A stretch of DNA of 64,000 nt from an archaeon. GTDB lineage: Archaea > Thermoproteota > Nitrososphaeria > Nitrososphaerales > Gagatemarchaeaceae. The stretch lies in contig JAJYWC010000006.1 of NCBI GenBank assembly GCA_021791695.1, positions 1 through 64,000 of the forward strand. Reading direction: 5' to 3'. Position numbers and translations under genes: made by a program. The notes below the pieces were generated by a model. It had not been told where the DNA came from. It saw nothing but the letters and a program-made list of their open reading frames with translations, and did no database searches. Numbering within the stretch: position 1 is the first letter of the stretch; every line of letters starts with the position of its first letter. Positions 18,877-28,686 of the stretch are shown one piece after another.

Positions 18877-19683
18877 GTGAAGGTCGTCATAAAACTGGGC
18901 GGGGACCTCGTCAAGGGGACTCTCCCTTCTGAACTGCTCAATGACATCGGCAGCCTATCCAAGCATCATCAGATTATGCTAGTCCACGGAGGTGGTGACG
19001 TGGTGACGGAGACTGCGGCGAAGTTGGGCAAACCCCAGAAGTTCGTCGTGTCACCGGACGGGATACGGAGCCGCTATACGGACCGCGAGACCATGGACAT
19101 CTTCACAATGGTAATGAGCGGTCTCATAGCCAAGAAGCTGGTCGAGACGCTCGCAAAGGCGGGCATCAGGGCTGTCTCAATTTCAGGCCTGGACGGAGGG
19201 GTGCTGCGCGCGAGCAGGAAGAAGAAGCTCGTGATAGTGGACGAAAGAGGGAGAAAGATGATTATCGACGGAGGATACACGGGCAGGATGCAGACCGCTG
19301 ACCCGACGGTGCCGGACGTGCTCCTCGAGAAGGGCTTCATCCCAGTGGTATCTCCGGTAGCCATGGGAGAAGAATCGGAGCCCCTCAACGTCGACTCTGA
19401 CAGGGCCGCCGCCTACCTCGCGATGGGTTCCAAGGCTGGTGCCATCCTCTTCCTCACCGACGTAAGGGGGCTCACTCTGGAAGGCAGGTTCGTAGACAGG
19501 CTCACGGTCGAGCAAGCGCGGCAGTCTGTCCCGAAGATAGGGTTTGGTATGCAGAAGAAGATCCTGGCTGGGATAGAGGCGATGGAAGGCGGAGTGAAGG
19601 AAGTGATAGTCGCATCCGGATTCGGCGCTGCCCCTGTCACGGCCGCGATTGAGCACCGGGGCTGCACGGTGATCGGTTCATGA
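18877..19683 (+). CDS. lysZ: LysW-aminoadipate/glutamate kinase (ArgB-like)
   Basis: VIKLGGDLVKG, MLVHGGGDVV amino-acid kinase motifs. Confidence 0.93.
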   Translation: MKVVIKLGGDLVKGTLPSELLNDIGSLSKHHQIMLVHGGGDVVTETAAKLGKPQKFVVSPDGIRSRYTDRETMDIFTMVMSGLIAKKLVETLAKAGIRAVSISGLDGGVLRASRKKKLVIVDERGRKMIIDGGYTGRMQTADPTVPDVLLEKGFIPVVSPVAMGEESEPLNVDSDRAAAYLAMGSKAGAILFLTDVRGLTLEGRFVDRLTVEQARQSVPKIGFGMQKKILAGIEAMEGGVKEVIVASGFGAAPVTAAIEHRGCTVIGS

Positions 19684-20867
19684 TGAACGTCATGCAAACG
19701 GAGGACGAGTACGGCCCGCAGACGTACCAGAAGTATCCGGTCGTCATAGTGCGCGGGTCCGGAGCAGAGCTCTGGGACGACGCCGGGAACCGGTACATCG
19801 ACTGCATGGGAGGATACGGAGTGGCGATCGTCGGCCACTCGAACCCCGCAGTCGTCGCGGCGATCAAGGCCCAGGCCGAGAAGCTGATCACCTGCCACGG
19901 GTCGCTCTACAACGACGCGCGCGCGGAATTCTTCGAGAAGCTCGTCGCGTGCTCCCCGAAGGGTCTCGATTCTGCCTTCCTCTCGAACAGCGGGGCGGAA
20001 GCGAACGAGGTCGCCCTGAAGCTTGCGAAGAAGTACACCGGCAAGAAGGGAATAATCGCCATGAAGGGCGCCTATCACGGGAAGACCGCCGGTGCCCTCT
20101 CGGCGACGTGGAACAAGAAGTACAAGGAGGCCTTCGAACCGCTCGTACCCAACTACAGTCACGTCACCTACGGCGACCTAGCCGAGCTTGAGGCTGCGGT
20201 AGGGCCCGACACGGCCGCGGTGATCGTCGAGCCCGTCCAGGGGGAAGGTGGTATCATCCTGCCGCCCGAGGGATACATGAAGGGCGTGAGAGAGGTCTGC
20301 GACAGGAAAGGCATCCTGATGATCGCAGACGAAGTGCAGAGCGGCCTGGGAAGGACCGGCAAGCTCTGGGCCGTCCAGAACTGGGGCGTGGTGCCCGACA
20401 TCATGACCGCGGCAAAGGGGCTTGCGGGCGGAGTCCCGATAGGTGCGACGGTCACGAGGAAGGAGGTGATGCACGTCCTGAAGAAGGGCGAGCAGACCAG
20501 CACCTTCGGAGGGAACCCCCTATCCTGCGCCGCGGGTTCGGCAACCCTGGATTACATCATCAAGAACGACCTGCCCGGGCAGGCAGTCACCAAGGGAGCG
20601 TTCTTCCTTCAGCAGCTGAAGTTCCTGGGTTCGAGACACAACATAACCAGGGAGGCCAGGGGGATAGGCCTGATGCTGGCGTTCGAGATGCGCGTCGACA
20701 TCCAGAACATCATACTCAACTCGGTCAAGGACCGAGTCATCTATACGTACTCGGGGAGGACCATCCTGCGGCTGCTCCCTCCACTGGTGATAACCGAGAC
20801 ACAGATCCGGTGCGTCATCGACTCGCTGGACAAGGTTCTCTCGATGGAGAAGAGGGCGAATGGATAG
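19680..20867 (+). CDS. lysJ: LysW-lysine/ornithine aminotransferase (ArgD-like)
   Basis: Class III PLP aminotransferase: ADEVQSGLGRTGKLWA, ITAAKGLAGGVPIGA-like region. Confidence 0.93.
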   Translation: MMNVMQTEDEYGPQTYQKYPVVIVRGSGAELWDDAGNRYIDCMGGYGVAIVGHSNPAVVAAIKAQAEKLITCHGSLYNDARAEFFEKLVACSPKGLDSAFLSNSGAEANEVALKLAKKYTGKKGIIAMKGAYHGKTAGALSATWNKKYKEAFEPLVPNYSHVTYGDLAELEAAVGPDTAAVIVEPVQGEGGIILPPEGYMKGVREVCDRKGILMIADEVQSGLGRTGKLWAVQNWGVVPDIMTAAKGLAGGVPIGATVTRKEVMHVLKKGEQTSTFGGNPLSCAAGSATLDYIIKNDLPGQAVTKGAFFLQQLKFLGSRHNITREARGIGLMLAFEMRVDIQNIILNSVKDRVIYTYSGRTILRLLPPLVITETQIRCVIDSLDKVLSMEKRANG

Positions 20868-21273
20868 GCTGGACGAACAGATCGTCGCGCTCCTCAGGGA
20901 GGACTCGCGGCTCTCCTTCGTCGAGATAGCGTCCAAAGTGAAGCTCTCCGAGGCTGCGGTCAGGAGACGGGTCGCGAACCTCGCGAGCTCCGGCGTCATC
21001 CGCAAGTTCACCGTCGAGCTGAACGAGCCCGAGCTGACCAGCGCCATCACCTACATCTCGGTCAGCCCCTCACATCCGACCTCGGAGGTCAGCAAGAGCA
21101 TCCGCGGCATCGTCGGAGTAGAGACGATCTACGAGACTACAGGACAGTTCGACATAGCCGTCATCATCAAGGGTCCAAACATAGCTGAAGTCAACAAGTC
21201 GGTAGAAGAGATTCGCAGGTTGACCGGCGTTATCAACACGAATACCACCATCGTGCTGCGCACTATCCGTTAA
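20860..21273 (+). CDS. Lrp/AsnC-family transcriptional regulator (LysM-like)
   Basis: DRLDEQIVALLREDSRLSFVEIASKVKLSEAAVRRRV wHTH plus RAM-type C-terminal domain; embedded in the lys/arg operon. Confidence 0.9.
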   Translation: MDRLDEQIVALLREDSRLSFVEIASKVKLSEAAVRRRVANLASSGVIRKFTVELNEPELTSAITYISVSPSHPTSEVSKSIRGIVGVETIYETTGQFDIAVIIKGPNIAEVNKSVEEIRRLTGVINTNTTIVLRTIR

Positions 21274-21336
21274 GCGGAGACGAATATCGTTAATAATGTC
21301 CCCGGGGACCAGTCGGAAACCCTAGTAGCTGGTAAG

Positions 21337-22185
21337 ATGTCGTCGTTCACTATCCTCTATGACGTTATCCGGTGGGAGGAGAAGGCCATAGCGGACGCTG
21401 CGAAGAAGAGGGGGATCGACGTCCACCTGGTCGACGCGCGCGAGATGGCGCTCGAGGTCACCTCGAAGAGCTCGGGAATCGAGGACCACGTCGTGCTCGA
21501 GCGCTGCGTGAGCCACTACCGGAACATACACGCGACCGCTGCACTGGAATCGATGGGCCACAGGGTCGTCAACAGCTTCCAGACCGCCAACATCTCGAGC
21601 AACAAGCTGTTCTGCAGCCTCGCGCTCGCCAAAGCGGGCATACCCACTCCGCGCACCTTCCTCGCCTTCACCGAAGCCTCGGCAAAAAAGTCGTTGGAGA
21701 AACTGGGCTATCCCGGGGTGATCAAGCCGGTCGTGGGGAGCTGGGGCAGGCTCTCTGCCCTGGTCAAGGACGAGGACTTTGCGACCGCCGTAATCGAGGA
21801 CCGCGAGTACATGTATCCCATGTACCAGGTCTACTACATTCAGGAGTTCGTGAAACGACCGCCGAGGGACATCAGGTCGTTCGTAGTCGGGGGGAAGACG
21901 ATCGCCGCGATCTACAGGCTGTCCTCCACGGATTGGAGGACGAACACCGCGAGGGGAGGCAAGGCGATACCGTGCCCGGTCACGGAGGAGCTGAACGACC
22001 TTTCGATAAGGTCTGCCAAGGCCGTGGGCGGGGAGATCGTCGGGGTGGACCTGATGGAATCCGCCCAGGGCATGCTCGTCCATGAGGTAAACAACACGAC
22101 CGAGTTCAAGAACACCGTGCCCGCCACGGGTATCGACATCCCCGGATTCATGGTAGACTATCTCGCCTCGCTGGAGAAGAGATAG
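21337..22185 (+). CDS. lysX: Second LysW ATP-grasp ligase (probable LysX, alpha-aminoadipate-LysW ligase)
   Basis: Paralogous to 16956..17810; C-terminus EVNNTTEFKNTVPATGIDIPGFMVDYL resembles LysX-type ends. Confidence 0.8.
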   Translation: MSSFTILYDVIRWEEKAIADAAKKRGIDVHLVDAREMALEVTSKSSGIEDHVVLERCVSHYRNIHATAALESMGHRVVNSFQTANISSNKLFCSLALAKAGIPTPRTFLAFTEASAKKSLEKLGYPGVIKPVVGSWGRLSALVKDEDFATAVIEDREYMYPMYQVYYIQEFVKRPPRDIRSFVVGGKTIAAIYRLSSTDWRTNTARGGKAIPCPVTEELNDLSIRSAKAVGGEIVGVDLMESAQGMLVHEVNNTTEFKNTVPATGIDIPGFMVDYLASLEKR

Positions 22186-22188
22186 CCC

Positions 22189-23283
22189 GTGCAAGAGGAA
22201 CTCGAGCTCCTCCTAGACTCGCTGGAGGTTTACTCCCCTTCAACGAAGGAAGGGGCGATGTCCGCGCTCCTTCAGGACAGGATGCGCAGGCTCGGCTTCA
22301 GGAACGTGCGCACGGATGAGGCGGGGAACGCAATCGGTGAGGTCGGATCGGGGAGACCCCATCTGCTCCTCTGCGGGCACATGGACACGATACCCGGTCG
22401 GCTCCCCGTGAGGCGCGAAGGCGACCGAATCTACGGAAGGGGCGCGGCCGACGCCAAGTCTCCCATGTGCGCCATGATATCTGCAGCTTCGCAGTTCGAC
22501 GGGCCGCTGCACGTGACGGTCGCATGCGTCACGCGGGAGGAAGGAGACAGCCTCGGCGTCAACACACTGATAGACGCTGGCGGAGACTATGACGCGGCGG
22601 TCTTCGGTGAGCCCGGAGGTGCGCAGAGGCTCGCAGTGGGCTACAGGGGGAGGATCGAGGCGCGCCTGACCGTCGGCACCCCTGGAGGTCATGCAGCTTC
22701 ATCCTGGCTTCATCCTAGTGCTGTAGACCACGCCCTGCAGGTCTTCTCGAGGATGAAGGCGTACGAGAGGCGTAAGCAGGTCGACGATGACCACTTCCGC
22801 TCGGTCAACATCTCGCTCACGCTCATCCGCGGGGGTAGTTACTCCAACGTCATCCCAAGGAGGTGCGCCGTCACGCTCGACGTAAGGATTCCCCCGGGCC
22901 TTTCCGCTCACGACGTGAAGTCCGAGCTGACAGCCATCGTCGAGAATCACGCCCACCGGAGTCCGGGCGTCGCGCTGAAGCTGGCGTTCGTGGAGCCCAC
23001 GGAGCCCTACGAGGCACCGACCGACTCCCTGGTGGTCCGGACCTTTCAGCGCTCGATACTCATGAACCTGAAGACCCGACCAATTTTCACGCATAAGACC
23101 GGGACAGGAGACATGAACACGATGGCCGAGAGGATGGGGATTCCGTGCGTCACCTACGGCCCGGGGGACTCCAAGCTCGAGCACACCGACGGCGAATTCG
23201 TGGAGGTCTCCGACTACCTGAACTCCATATCGGTGTTGAAGGGCGTCCTCGGAGAGTTCGGCAAGCTTTCTTCCGCGCGCTAG
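22189..23283 (+). CDS. lysK: LysW-lysine/ornithine hydrolase
   Basis: M20-type metallopeptidase motifs LLLCGHMDTIPG and GRGAADAKSP; end of the LysW operon. Confidence 0.92.
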   Translation: MQEELELLLDSLEVYSPSTKEGAMSALLQDRMRRLGFRNVRTDEAGNAIGEVGSGRPHLLLCGHMDTIPGRLPVRREGDRIYGRGAADAKSPMCAMISAASQFDGPLHVTVACVTREEGDSLGVNTLIDAGGDYDAAVFGEPGGAQRLAVGYRGRIEARLTVGTPGGHAASSWLHPSAVDHALQVFSRMKAYERRKQVDDDHFRSVNISLTLIRGGSYSNVIPRRCAVTLDVRIPPGLSAHDVKSELTAIVENHAHRSPGVALKLAFVEPTEPYEAPTDSLVVRTFQRSILMNLKTRPIFTHKTGTGDMNTMAERMGIPCVTYGPGDSKLEHTDGEFVEVSDYLNSISVLKGVLGEFGKLSSAR

Positions 23284-23317
23284 TGCCGCGCTTCAGAAAA
23301 GAAGATAACACGACCTC

Positions 23318-23345
23318 CGGAGAGCTGGTGCTCCGAGATTTTTTT
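23318..23345 (+). terminator. Hairpin plus T7 tract after lysK
   Basis: CGGAG-agctggtg-CTCCG followed by agattttttt between lysK and the MFS gene. Confidence 0.4.
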
Positions 23346-24666
23346 GTTGACGAGCGCACCAGCCAGCGTCGCGGGAGAGAAAAACAAAGGGCAGGGCTGG
23401 ATGTGGTCTGTCCTTCCGCTCAACGCCGGGGTGCAGGGTTTCAGCACGATGGTGCCTCTCTACATCCTGTTCCTTGGCGGTAACGTCGTCCAGGTTGCGC
23501 TCTTCACCACGCTCTACAACGCGGTCCTGATCCCGTCTTCGATATTCTGGGGGCGGCTCACCGACCGATGGGCCCGGAGAAGGGTCTTCTTCGTAATCAC
23601 CTGCCTTGGGACGACGGTCTTCTTCGCGGCCATGTTCCTCCTGCCCAACCTGGACGACCTGGCCGCCTTGTACGGGGGCCTGGGGTTCGTCGTTAGCGCG
23701 AACGCGGTGGCGGCAAACCTGCTGGTGATGGAGACTTCCGAGAAGAAGAACTGGATATCCTCATACTCCAACCTCTCGCTCGTCTCGAACCTCGGGTCAA
23801 TAATCGGAGTCGCGGTAGGTTTCGTCTGGGCGAGCGCTCTGCCGCTGGGGGCGTTCCTCATCTTCTGCGCTGCGGCGACGGCCGCGTCAGTCGTGCTGTC
23901 CTACGCGTTGATCTCGGAACCCGTCCTGCCGCTCGAGGCTGAGCATGCGCCGCTCAATCCTGCGAGGGTGCTGCACGGGGTGACCTCGTTCGTCCACCAC
24001 TTCGTCGTCTCGAGAGGGATGGCAAAGGACGCGCTGAGAGTCCTCCGTGCCACGCGCGCGGGGGCGATCACGGGCAGGGTGCTGTTGTTCTTCTCGACCT
24101 TCCTTTTTACGACGTCGAGCGCGTTCCTGAACACGTCGTTCAGCCCCTTCCTTGTCGACTCGGCCGTCACGGACAACGAGGTCTTCGCCATATCGCTGGT
24201 CAACATCATCATCCAGACGATGGCCTACCGCTGGATGGGGAGTTTCATCAAGAGGCTCGGCGGCGTAAGGATAGGCCCGAACTCGGTCCTGCTTCGCACG
24301 TTCCTCTACATGGTCTTCGCGGGTGCGGCTCTTGTGTCCCGGGGGACCCTTCTCTTCCTCATCGCGTCGGTCGTCTATGCTGCGACGGGAGTGGCCTACG
24401 CTCTCTGGAACTCCTCCACGTCGGTGACGCTGCTCTCCAACCTCGGCCCGGGCCGTCAGGGAAACCTCCTGGGAGGGTACGCAGCGCTTGGCGCTCTCGG
24501 AACCGTAGCCGGTTCGCTCTTCACGGGCTACATCTCCTACTATGACGGGTACTCCACGACCTTCACGGTGGCGGCGGCGATAATGCTTGGCTCATTCTTC
24601 GTGCTGGAAGCCGCCCTTAAGGCGCTGGGCTATACGCAAAGACAGGCACCTACCGAGAGCCGCTGA
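23344..24666 (+). CDS. MFS transporter
   Basis: 12-TM-like hydrophobic protein with WGRLTDRWARRRVFF motif. The start is uncertain (TTG codons at 23344/23347 sit in the T tract). Confidence 0.85.
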   Translation: MLTSAPASVAGEKNKGQGWMWSVLPLNAGVQGFSTMVPLYILFLGGNVVQVALFTTLYNAVLIPSSIFWGRLTDRWARRRVFFVITCLGTTVFFAAMFLLPNLDDLAALYGGLGFVVSANAVAANLLVMETSEKKNWISSYSNLSLVSNLGSIIGVAVGFVWASALPLGAFLIFCAAATAASVVLSYALISEPVLPLEAEHAPLNPARVLHGVTSFVHHFVVSRGMAKDALRVLRATRAGAITGRVLLFFSTFLFTTSSAFLNTSFSPFLVDSAVTDNEVFAISLVNIIIQTMAYRWMGSFIKRLGGVRIGPNSVLLRTFLYMVFAGAALVSRGTLLFLIASVVYAATGVAYALWNSSTSVTLLSNLGPGRQGNLLGGYAALGALGTVAGSLFTGYISYYDGYSTTFTVAAAIMLGSFFVLEAALKALGYTQRQAPTESR

Positions 24667-24670
24667 GCTG

Positions 24671-25891
24671 TCAGTTCACGAGCTTGTACTTCAGGCGAGC
24701 ATTACTAAGGGCGGATATCAGCGACTTGGTGTGCTCCATGTTCTGGGTCTCGAGGGTAAGCGTGACCTCGGCCCTGCCTATGGGGATGTCCTTCCCTACC
24801 CTGTCGTGCTCGACCTTCACGACGTTGGCCCTTGACAGCGCGACCACGTCGAGGATGTCCTTCAGCGCGCCCGGCTTGTCCGATAGCGTCACCTTGACCC
24901 TCAGCAGCCTGTGCTCGCGTTCCAGTCCCTTGGCCACAATCTGATCGAGCGTATACATGTCGATGTTCCCTCCGCTTACGACGATGCCGCAGGGACCCGC
25001 CGGCGCCCTCACCACGCCGGCCAGGCAGGCGCCTACGCCGGCAGCGCCTGCCGGTTCAGCGACGGTCTTGATCCTCTCAAGCATCACGAATATGGCCTCG
25101 GCTATGTCCTCGTCGCTGACGAGGACCACGTCATCGACCAGCTTCCTCACCAGCTTGTAGTCGAGCTTACCGGGCTGCTTCACGGCGATGCCATCCGCTA
25201 TCGTCTCCTCGGCCTTGAACGGGACTATCCGGGCCGTCTTGAAGGCCATGTACATGCCCGGAAACGCCTGCGACTGGACCCCGATGACCTTCACCTTGGG
25301 CTTGATCGCTTTGACGGCCACGGCGATACCCGATATCAGGCCACCGCCTCCGACCGGCACGACTATGGTCTCCAACTCGGGTGCCGAATCGAGCATCTCC
25401 AGCCCTACGGTCCCCTGTCCCGCTATGACCTTCGGGTCGTCGAAAGGATGTACGAAGATGGAACCCTCCTTCTCAGCGACCTTCTTGGCCATCTCGAGGG
25501 TCTCATCGAATATCTTTCCGTGCAGGATTACTCTGGCACCGTAGCCTTTGGTGGCGTCAACCTTGGCCGGTGAGGCACCCTCGGGCATCACGATCGTCGA
25601 CTTGGTGTCGAGGAGCGTCGCAGCGTGTGCGACGCCCTGCGCATGGTTTCCCGCCGATGCTGCCACCACGCCCCTCTGCCTCTCGGAATCTGACAGCGAG
25701 TGTATCTTGTTGTACGCTCCCCTGAGCTTGAAAGACCCGGTCCTCTGCGTGTTCTCCATCTTCAGGAGGAGGTCCATGCCCGACAGCTCGCTGAGGACTC
25801 GCGACCTGTCTAGCGAGGTCAGCCGAACCGCTCCCTTGAGGACCTCGGCAGCGGCTTCAACGTCCTTCAGCGTGACGTCCTGCTCGCTCAT
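24671..25891 (-). CDS. ilvA: Threonine ammonia-lyase with C-terminal ACT domain
   Basis: GSFKLRGAYNKI PLP lysine motif, SAGNHAQGVA, VPVGGGGLISG, C-terminal ACT-like region. Confidence 0.93.
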   Translation of the reverse strand: MSEQDVTLKDVEAAAEVLKGAVRLTSLDRSRVLSELSGMDLLLKMENTQRTGSFKLRGAYNKIHSLSDSERQRGVVAASAGNHAQGVAHAATLLDTKSTIVMPEGASPAKVDATKGYGARVILHGKIFDETLEMAKKVAEKEGSIFVHPFDDPKVIAGQGTVGLEMLDSAPELETIVVPVGGGGLISGIAVAVKAIKPKVKVIGVQSQAFPGMYMAFKTARIVPFKAEETIADGIAVKQPGKLDYKLVRKLVDDVVLVSDEDIAEAIFVMLERIKTVAEPAGAAGVGACLAGVVRAPAGPCGIVVSGGNIDMYTLDQIVAKGLEREHRLLRVKVTLSDKPGALKDILDVVALSRANVVKVEHDRVGKDIPIGRAEVTLTLETQNMEHTKSLISALSNARLKYKLVN

Positions 25892-25897
25892 GCGGCT

Positions 25898-26671
25898 TCA
25901 ACCTTCGAACGGGTCGCCGAGGTTCCAGTCCGGGCTCCTGTACTTCTCGAGGAGGGATTCGGCCGCGTTCCGCTCCCTTTCGTTAGGCGTGTCTGTTTCA
26001 AGCTCTCTCCCTGTCTTCCCGGCGGCAGCTTCCCTTAGCGATGCGATAAATGAAGATAGCTCGATACCCGTGTTGGCCATCTTCATCGGCCTGCTCCTCA
26101 CATACCTCCTCTCCAGGCGGACCTTGGCGGGTTCGGTGAGCCTCTTTGCCTCCTCCAGGTCGGCCGTCAACAGGAACGTGCCGTGACACAGGACACCGTC
26201 CTTGGCGATGTACCCCGCCATCCCGCTCACCTTGCCGCCCCCGGAAACTATCCTGTTGGGCTCCTCGAGCCAGGTCTCGACACCACACCTGGCCGATGCG
26301 CGATTGACCAGCTCCGCGGCCATGCCGAAGAGCTCGGTCACGCCCCACACGTACTTCACCGTCCCCGACGAAAATCTCCTTCCCACGAACAGCGACCAGT
26401 TCACGTTCCCAGGCCCATGGTAGACCGTCCCACCTGCGGTAATCCTCCTGACCACCGGGATACCTGCAGCGGCGCAGTAGTCCAGGTCCGTCTCGTATCG
26501 GGGGAGCTGGGCCCGGCCCACAACGACGGACCTCTCGTTGGTCCACACCCTCAGAATCATCCCCCGGTTCTCCCTCAGCAGCGCCTCCTCCATGGCGAGG
26601 TTCGCGTGGGCGCCCCTGGCTCCTTCCAGGATGAACCTGCACGGTCCGTCCGCCTCGACGCTGTCGCTCAA
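25898..26671 (-). CDS. Lipoate-protein ligase A / biotin-lipoate ligase family
   Basis: FILEGARGAHANLAMEEALL, VVRRITAGGTVYHGPGNVNWSL, GGGKVSGMAG. TTG at 26671 preferred over the track start at 27064, which would overlap archease. Confidence 0.85.
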   Translation of the reverse strand: MSDSVEADGPCRFILEGARGAHANLAMEEALLRENRGMILRVWTNERSVVVGRAQLPRYETDLDYCAAAGIPVVRRITAGGTVYHGPGNVNWSLFVGRRFSSGTVKYVWGVTELFGMAAELVNRASARCGVETWLEEPNRIVSGGGKVSGMAGYIAKDGVLCHGTFLLTADLEEAKRLTEPAKVRLERRYVRSRPMKMANTGIELSSFIASLREAAAGKTGRELETDTPNERERNAAESLLEKYRSPDWNLGDPFEG

Positions 26672-26728
26672 GCGACCCGCCGAAGTCGCGCAGAGCTTTA
26701 AAGCCACAGCCGTGCCCGCGCGTCCGTC

Positions 26729-27160
26729 TTGTCCAGGTCGAGCTACCGTCTGCTGCCCAACGTCGCGCTCGCGGATATAGCGTTCAGGGCGAATGCTGGG
26801 TCCCCCAGCGAGCTGTTCGAGTCCTGCTCCCGCGCCCTTACCGATGTTATGGTCGACCGTCGGAGCCTCAGAGCCGTAGAGACCAGGACGCTTGTGCTCA
26901 GGGCCGAGGGCCTGGACGGCCTCCTCTATGACTTTCTGACCCAGCTGATAATAATCAAGGACGTCGACTCCCTCCTGTTCAAGGAGTTCGACGTGAAGGT
27001 CGACAGGGAGGGCAAGAGCCTCACCTCCGAGCTCCGCGGAGAGCCTATCGACCGGGAAAGGCACAGGCTGCGTAACGATGTGAAAGCTGTGACGATGTAC
27101 ATGTTCGGGGTAAAGCGGAGCGGAGCGCGCTACTCGGCCACAGTAGTACTGGACATCTAG
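26729..27160 (+). CDS. Archease (RtcB cofactor)
   Basis: YRLLPNVALADIAFRANAGSPSELFESCSRALTDVM and C-terminal SATVVLDI; immediately upstream of rtcB. Confidence 0.88.
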   Translation: MSRSSYRLLPNVALADIAFRANAGSPSELFESCSRALTDVMVDRRSLRAVETRTLVLRAEGLDGLLYDFLTQLIIIKDVDSLLFKEFDVKVDREGKSLTSELRGEPIDRERHRLRNDVKAVTMYMFGVKRSGARYSATVVLDI

Positions 27161-27228
27161 CGGGTGGCGTCTACAAAGACTTAAAGTCTGACGCGATTTC
27201 GTCCGCCGGACATATCCGGTTATTTCAG

Positions 27229-28686
27229 TTGTCAGCCTCCTCTAAGTTCAAACAGGTGTCGGACGTCGTGTGGGAGGTACCCACCTCCTACAAGGAAGGG
27301 ATGAACGTCCCTGCGCGCATCTACGCCACGAAGAAGCTGCTCGACGGGATGGACCAGGGGGTCTTCGAGCAGGTCACCAATGTCGCCGCTCTTCCCGGGA
27401 TCGAACGCTACTCGTACGCGATGGCCGACGCCCACTGGGGGTATGGCTTCCCGATAGGCGGAGTCGCAGCGTTCGACCCCGAGAAGGGTGTCATATCCCC
27501 CGGGGGGATAGGCTTCGATGTGAACTGCGGGATGCGCCTCATCCGCACCAACCTCCGCTACAAGGACGTCAAGCCCAAGATCAAGGAGCTGGTCGACCTT
27601 CTCTTCCGACTGGTGCCCGCCGGGGTTGGCGTCAAGGGTGCAGTACGTCTAAACCAGGGCCAGTTCGAAGAGGTCATGCGCTGGGGAGTAAGATGGTGCG
27701 GCGAGAACGGTTACGGCTGGAAGGAGGATGCCGACATGGTCGAGGAAGGAGGATACATCAAGGGCGCCGACCCGTCGAAGGTGAGCAGGCAGGCGTCGAG
27801 CCGTGGGATCAGCCAGCTCGGGACGCTCGGCTCGGGCAACCACTACCTCGAGATTCAGCAGGTGGACCCGGCCCGGTTCTTCGACGCAAAGATGGGAAAA
27901 CACTTCGGCCTCGTGGAGGATGATCAGGTGGTAATCATGATTCACTGCGGAAGCAGGGGTTTCGGTCACCAGGTCGGCTCCGACTACCTCCGCATCTTCG
28001 ACGGCGCCATGAAGAGATACGGCATAACCGTCAAAGATAGGGAGCTATCGTGCGCCCCATTCTCCTCCAAGGAGGGGACCGACTACTACGGCGCGATGGT
28101 CTGCGCGGCGAACATGGCGTTTGCTAATAGGCAGGTCATCGTGCAGAGAGTGCGGGAGGCCTTCAAGACCGTCTTCAAGAAGGATGCTGAGGCGCTCGAC
28201 ATGCACATCATCTATGATGTGTGCCACAACATCGCGAAGGTCGAGAGGCACGCGCTCGACGGCGCCAGCAAGGACGTCGTGGTCCACAGGAAGGGGGCGA
28301 CGCGAAGCTTTGGCCCGGGTCATCGCGACATCCCGTTGCCATACCGCGATATCGGGCAGCCCGTTATCATCGGCGGGTCGATGGAGACGGGCTCCTATCT
28401 GCTGCTGGGGACGTCCAAGGCGATGACTGAGACCTTCGGCTCGACTGCGCACGGTTCTGGAAGGACGATGTCGAGGACGGCCGCGAAGAAGCAGGTGCGC
28501 GGCGAGGAGCTGCAGAGAAGCATGGAGAAGAGAGGGATCTACGTCAAGGCTGCCACTTACGAGGGCCTGGCGGAGGAGGCGGGAATGGCCTACAAGGACA
28601 TCTCTGAGGTCGTCGACACCATGGACAGAGCCGGCATATCGAAGAAGGTCGCGGCACTGAAACCGCTGGGCAACATCAAGGGCTAG
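27229..28686 (+). CDS. rtcB: tRNA-splicing ligase RtcB
   Basis: ADAHWGYGFPIGGVAAFDPEKGVISPGGIGFDVNCGMRLIRTNL, LGSGNHYLEIQ, HCGSRGFGHQV. Confidence 0.97.
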   Translation: MSASSKFKQVSDVVWEVPTSYKEGMNVPARIYATKKLLDGMDQGVFEQVTNVAALPGIERYSYAMADAHWGYGFPIGGVAAFDPEKGVISPGGIGFDVNCGMRLIRTNLRYKDVKPKIKELVDLLFRLVPAGVGVKGAVRLNQGQFEEVMRWGVRWCGENGYGWKEDADMVEEGGYIKGADPSKVSRQASSRGISQLGTLGSGNHYLEIQQVDPARFFDAKMGKHFGLVEDDQVVIMIHCGSRGFGHQVGSDYLRIFDGAMKRYGITVKDRELSCAPFSSKEGTDYYGAMVCAANMAFANRQVIVQRVREAFKTVFKKDAEALDMHIIYDVCHNIAKVERHALDGASKDVVVHRKGATRSFGPGHRDIPLPYRDIGQPVIIGGSMETGSYLLLGTSKAMTETFGSTAHGSGRTMSRTAAKKQVRGEELQRSMEKRGIYVKAATYEGLAEEAGMAYKDISEVVDTMDRAGISKKVAALKPLGNIKG

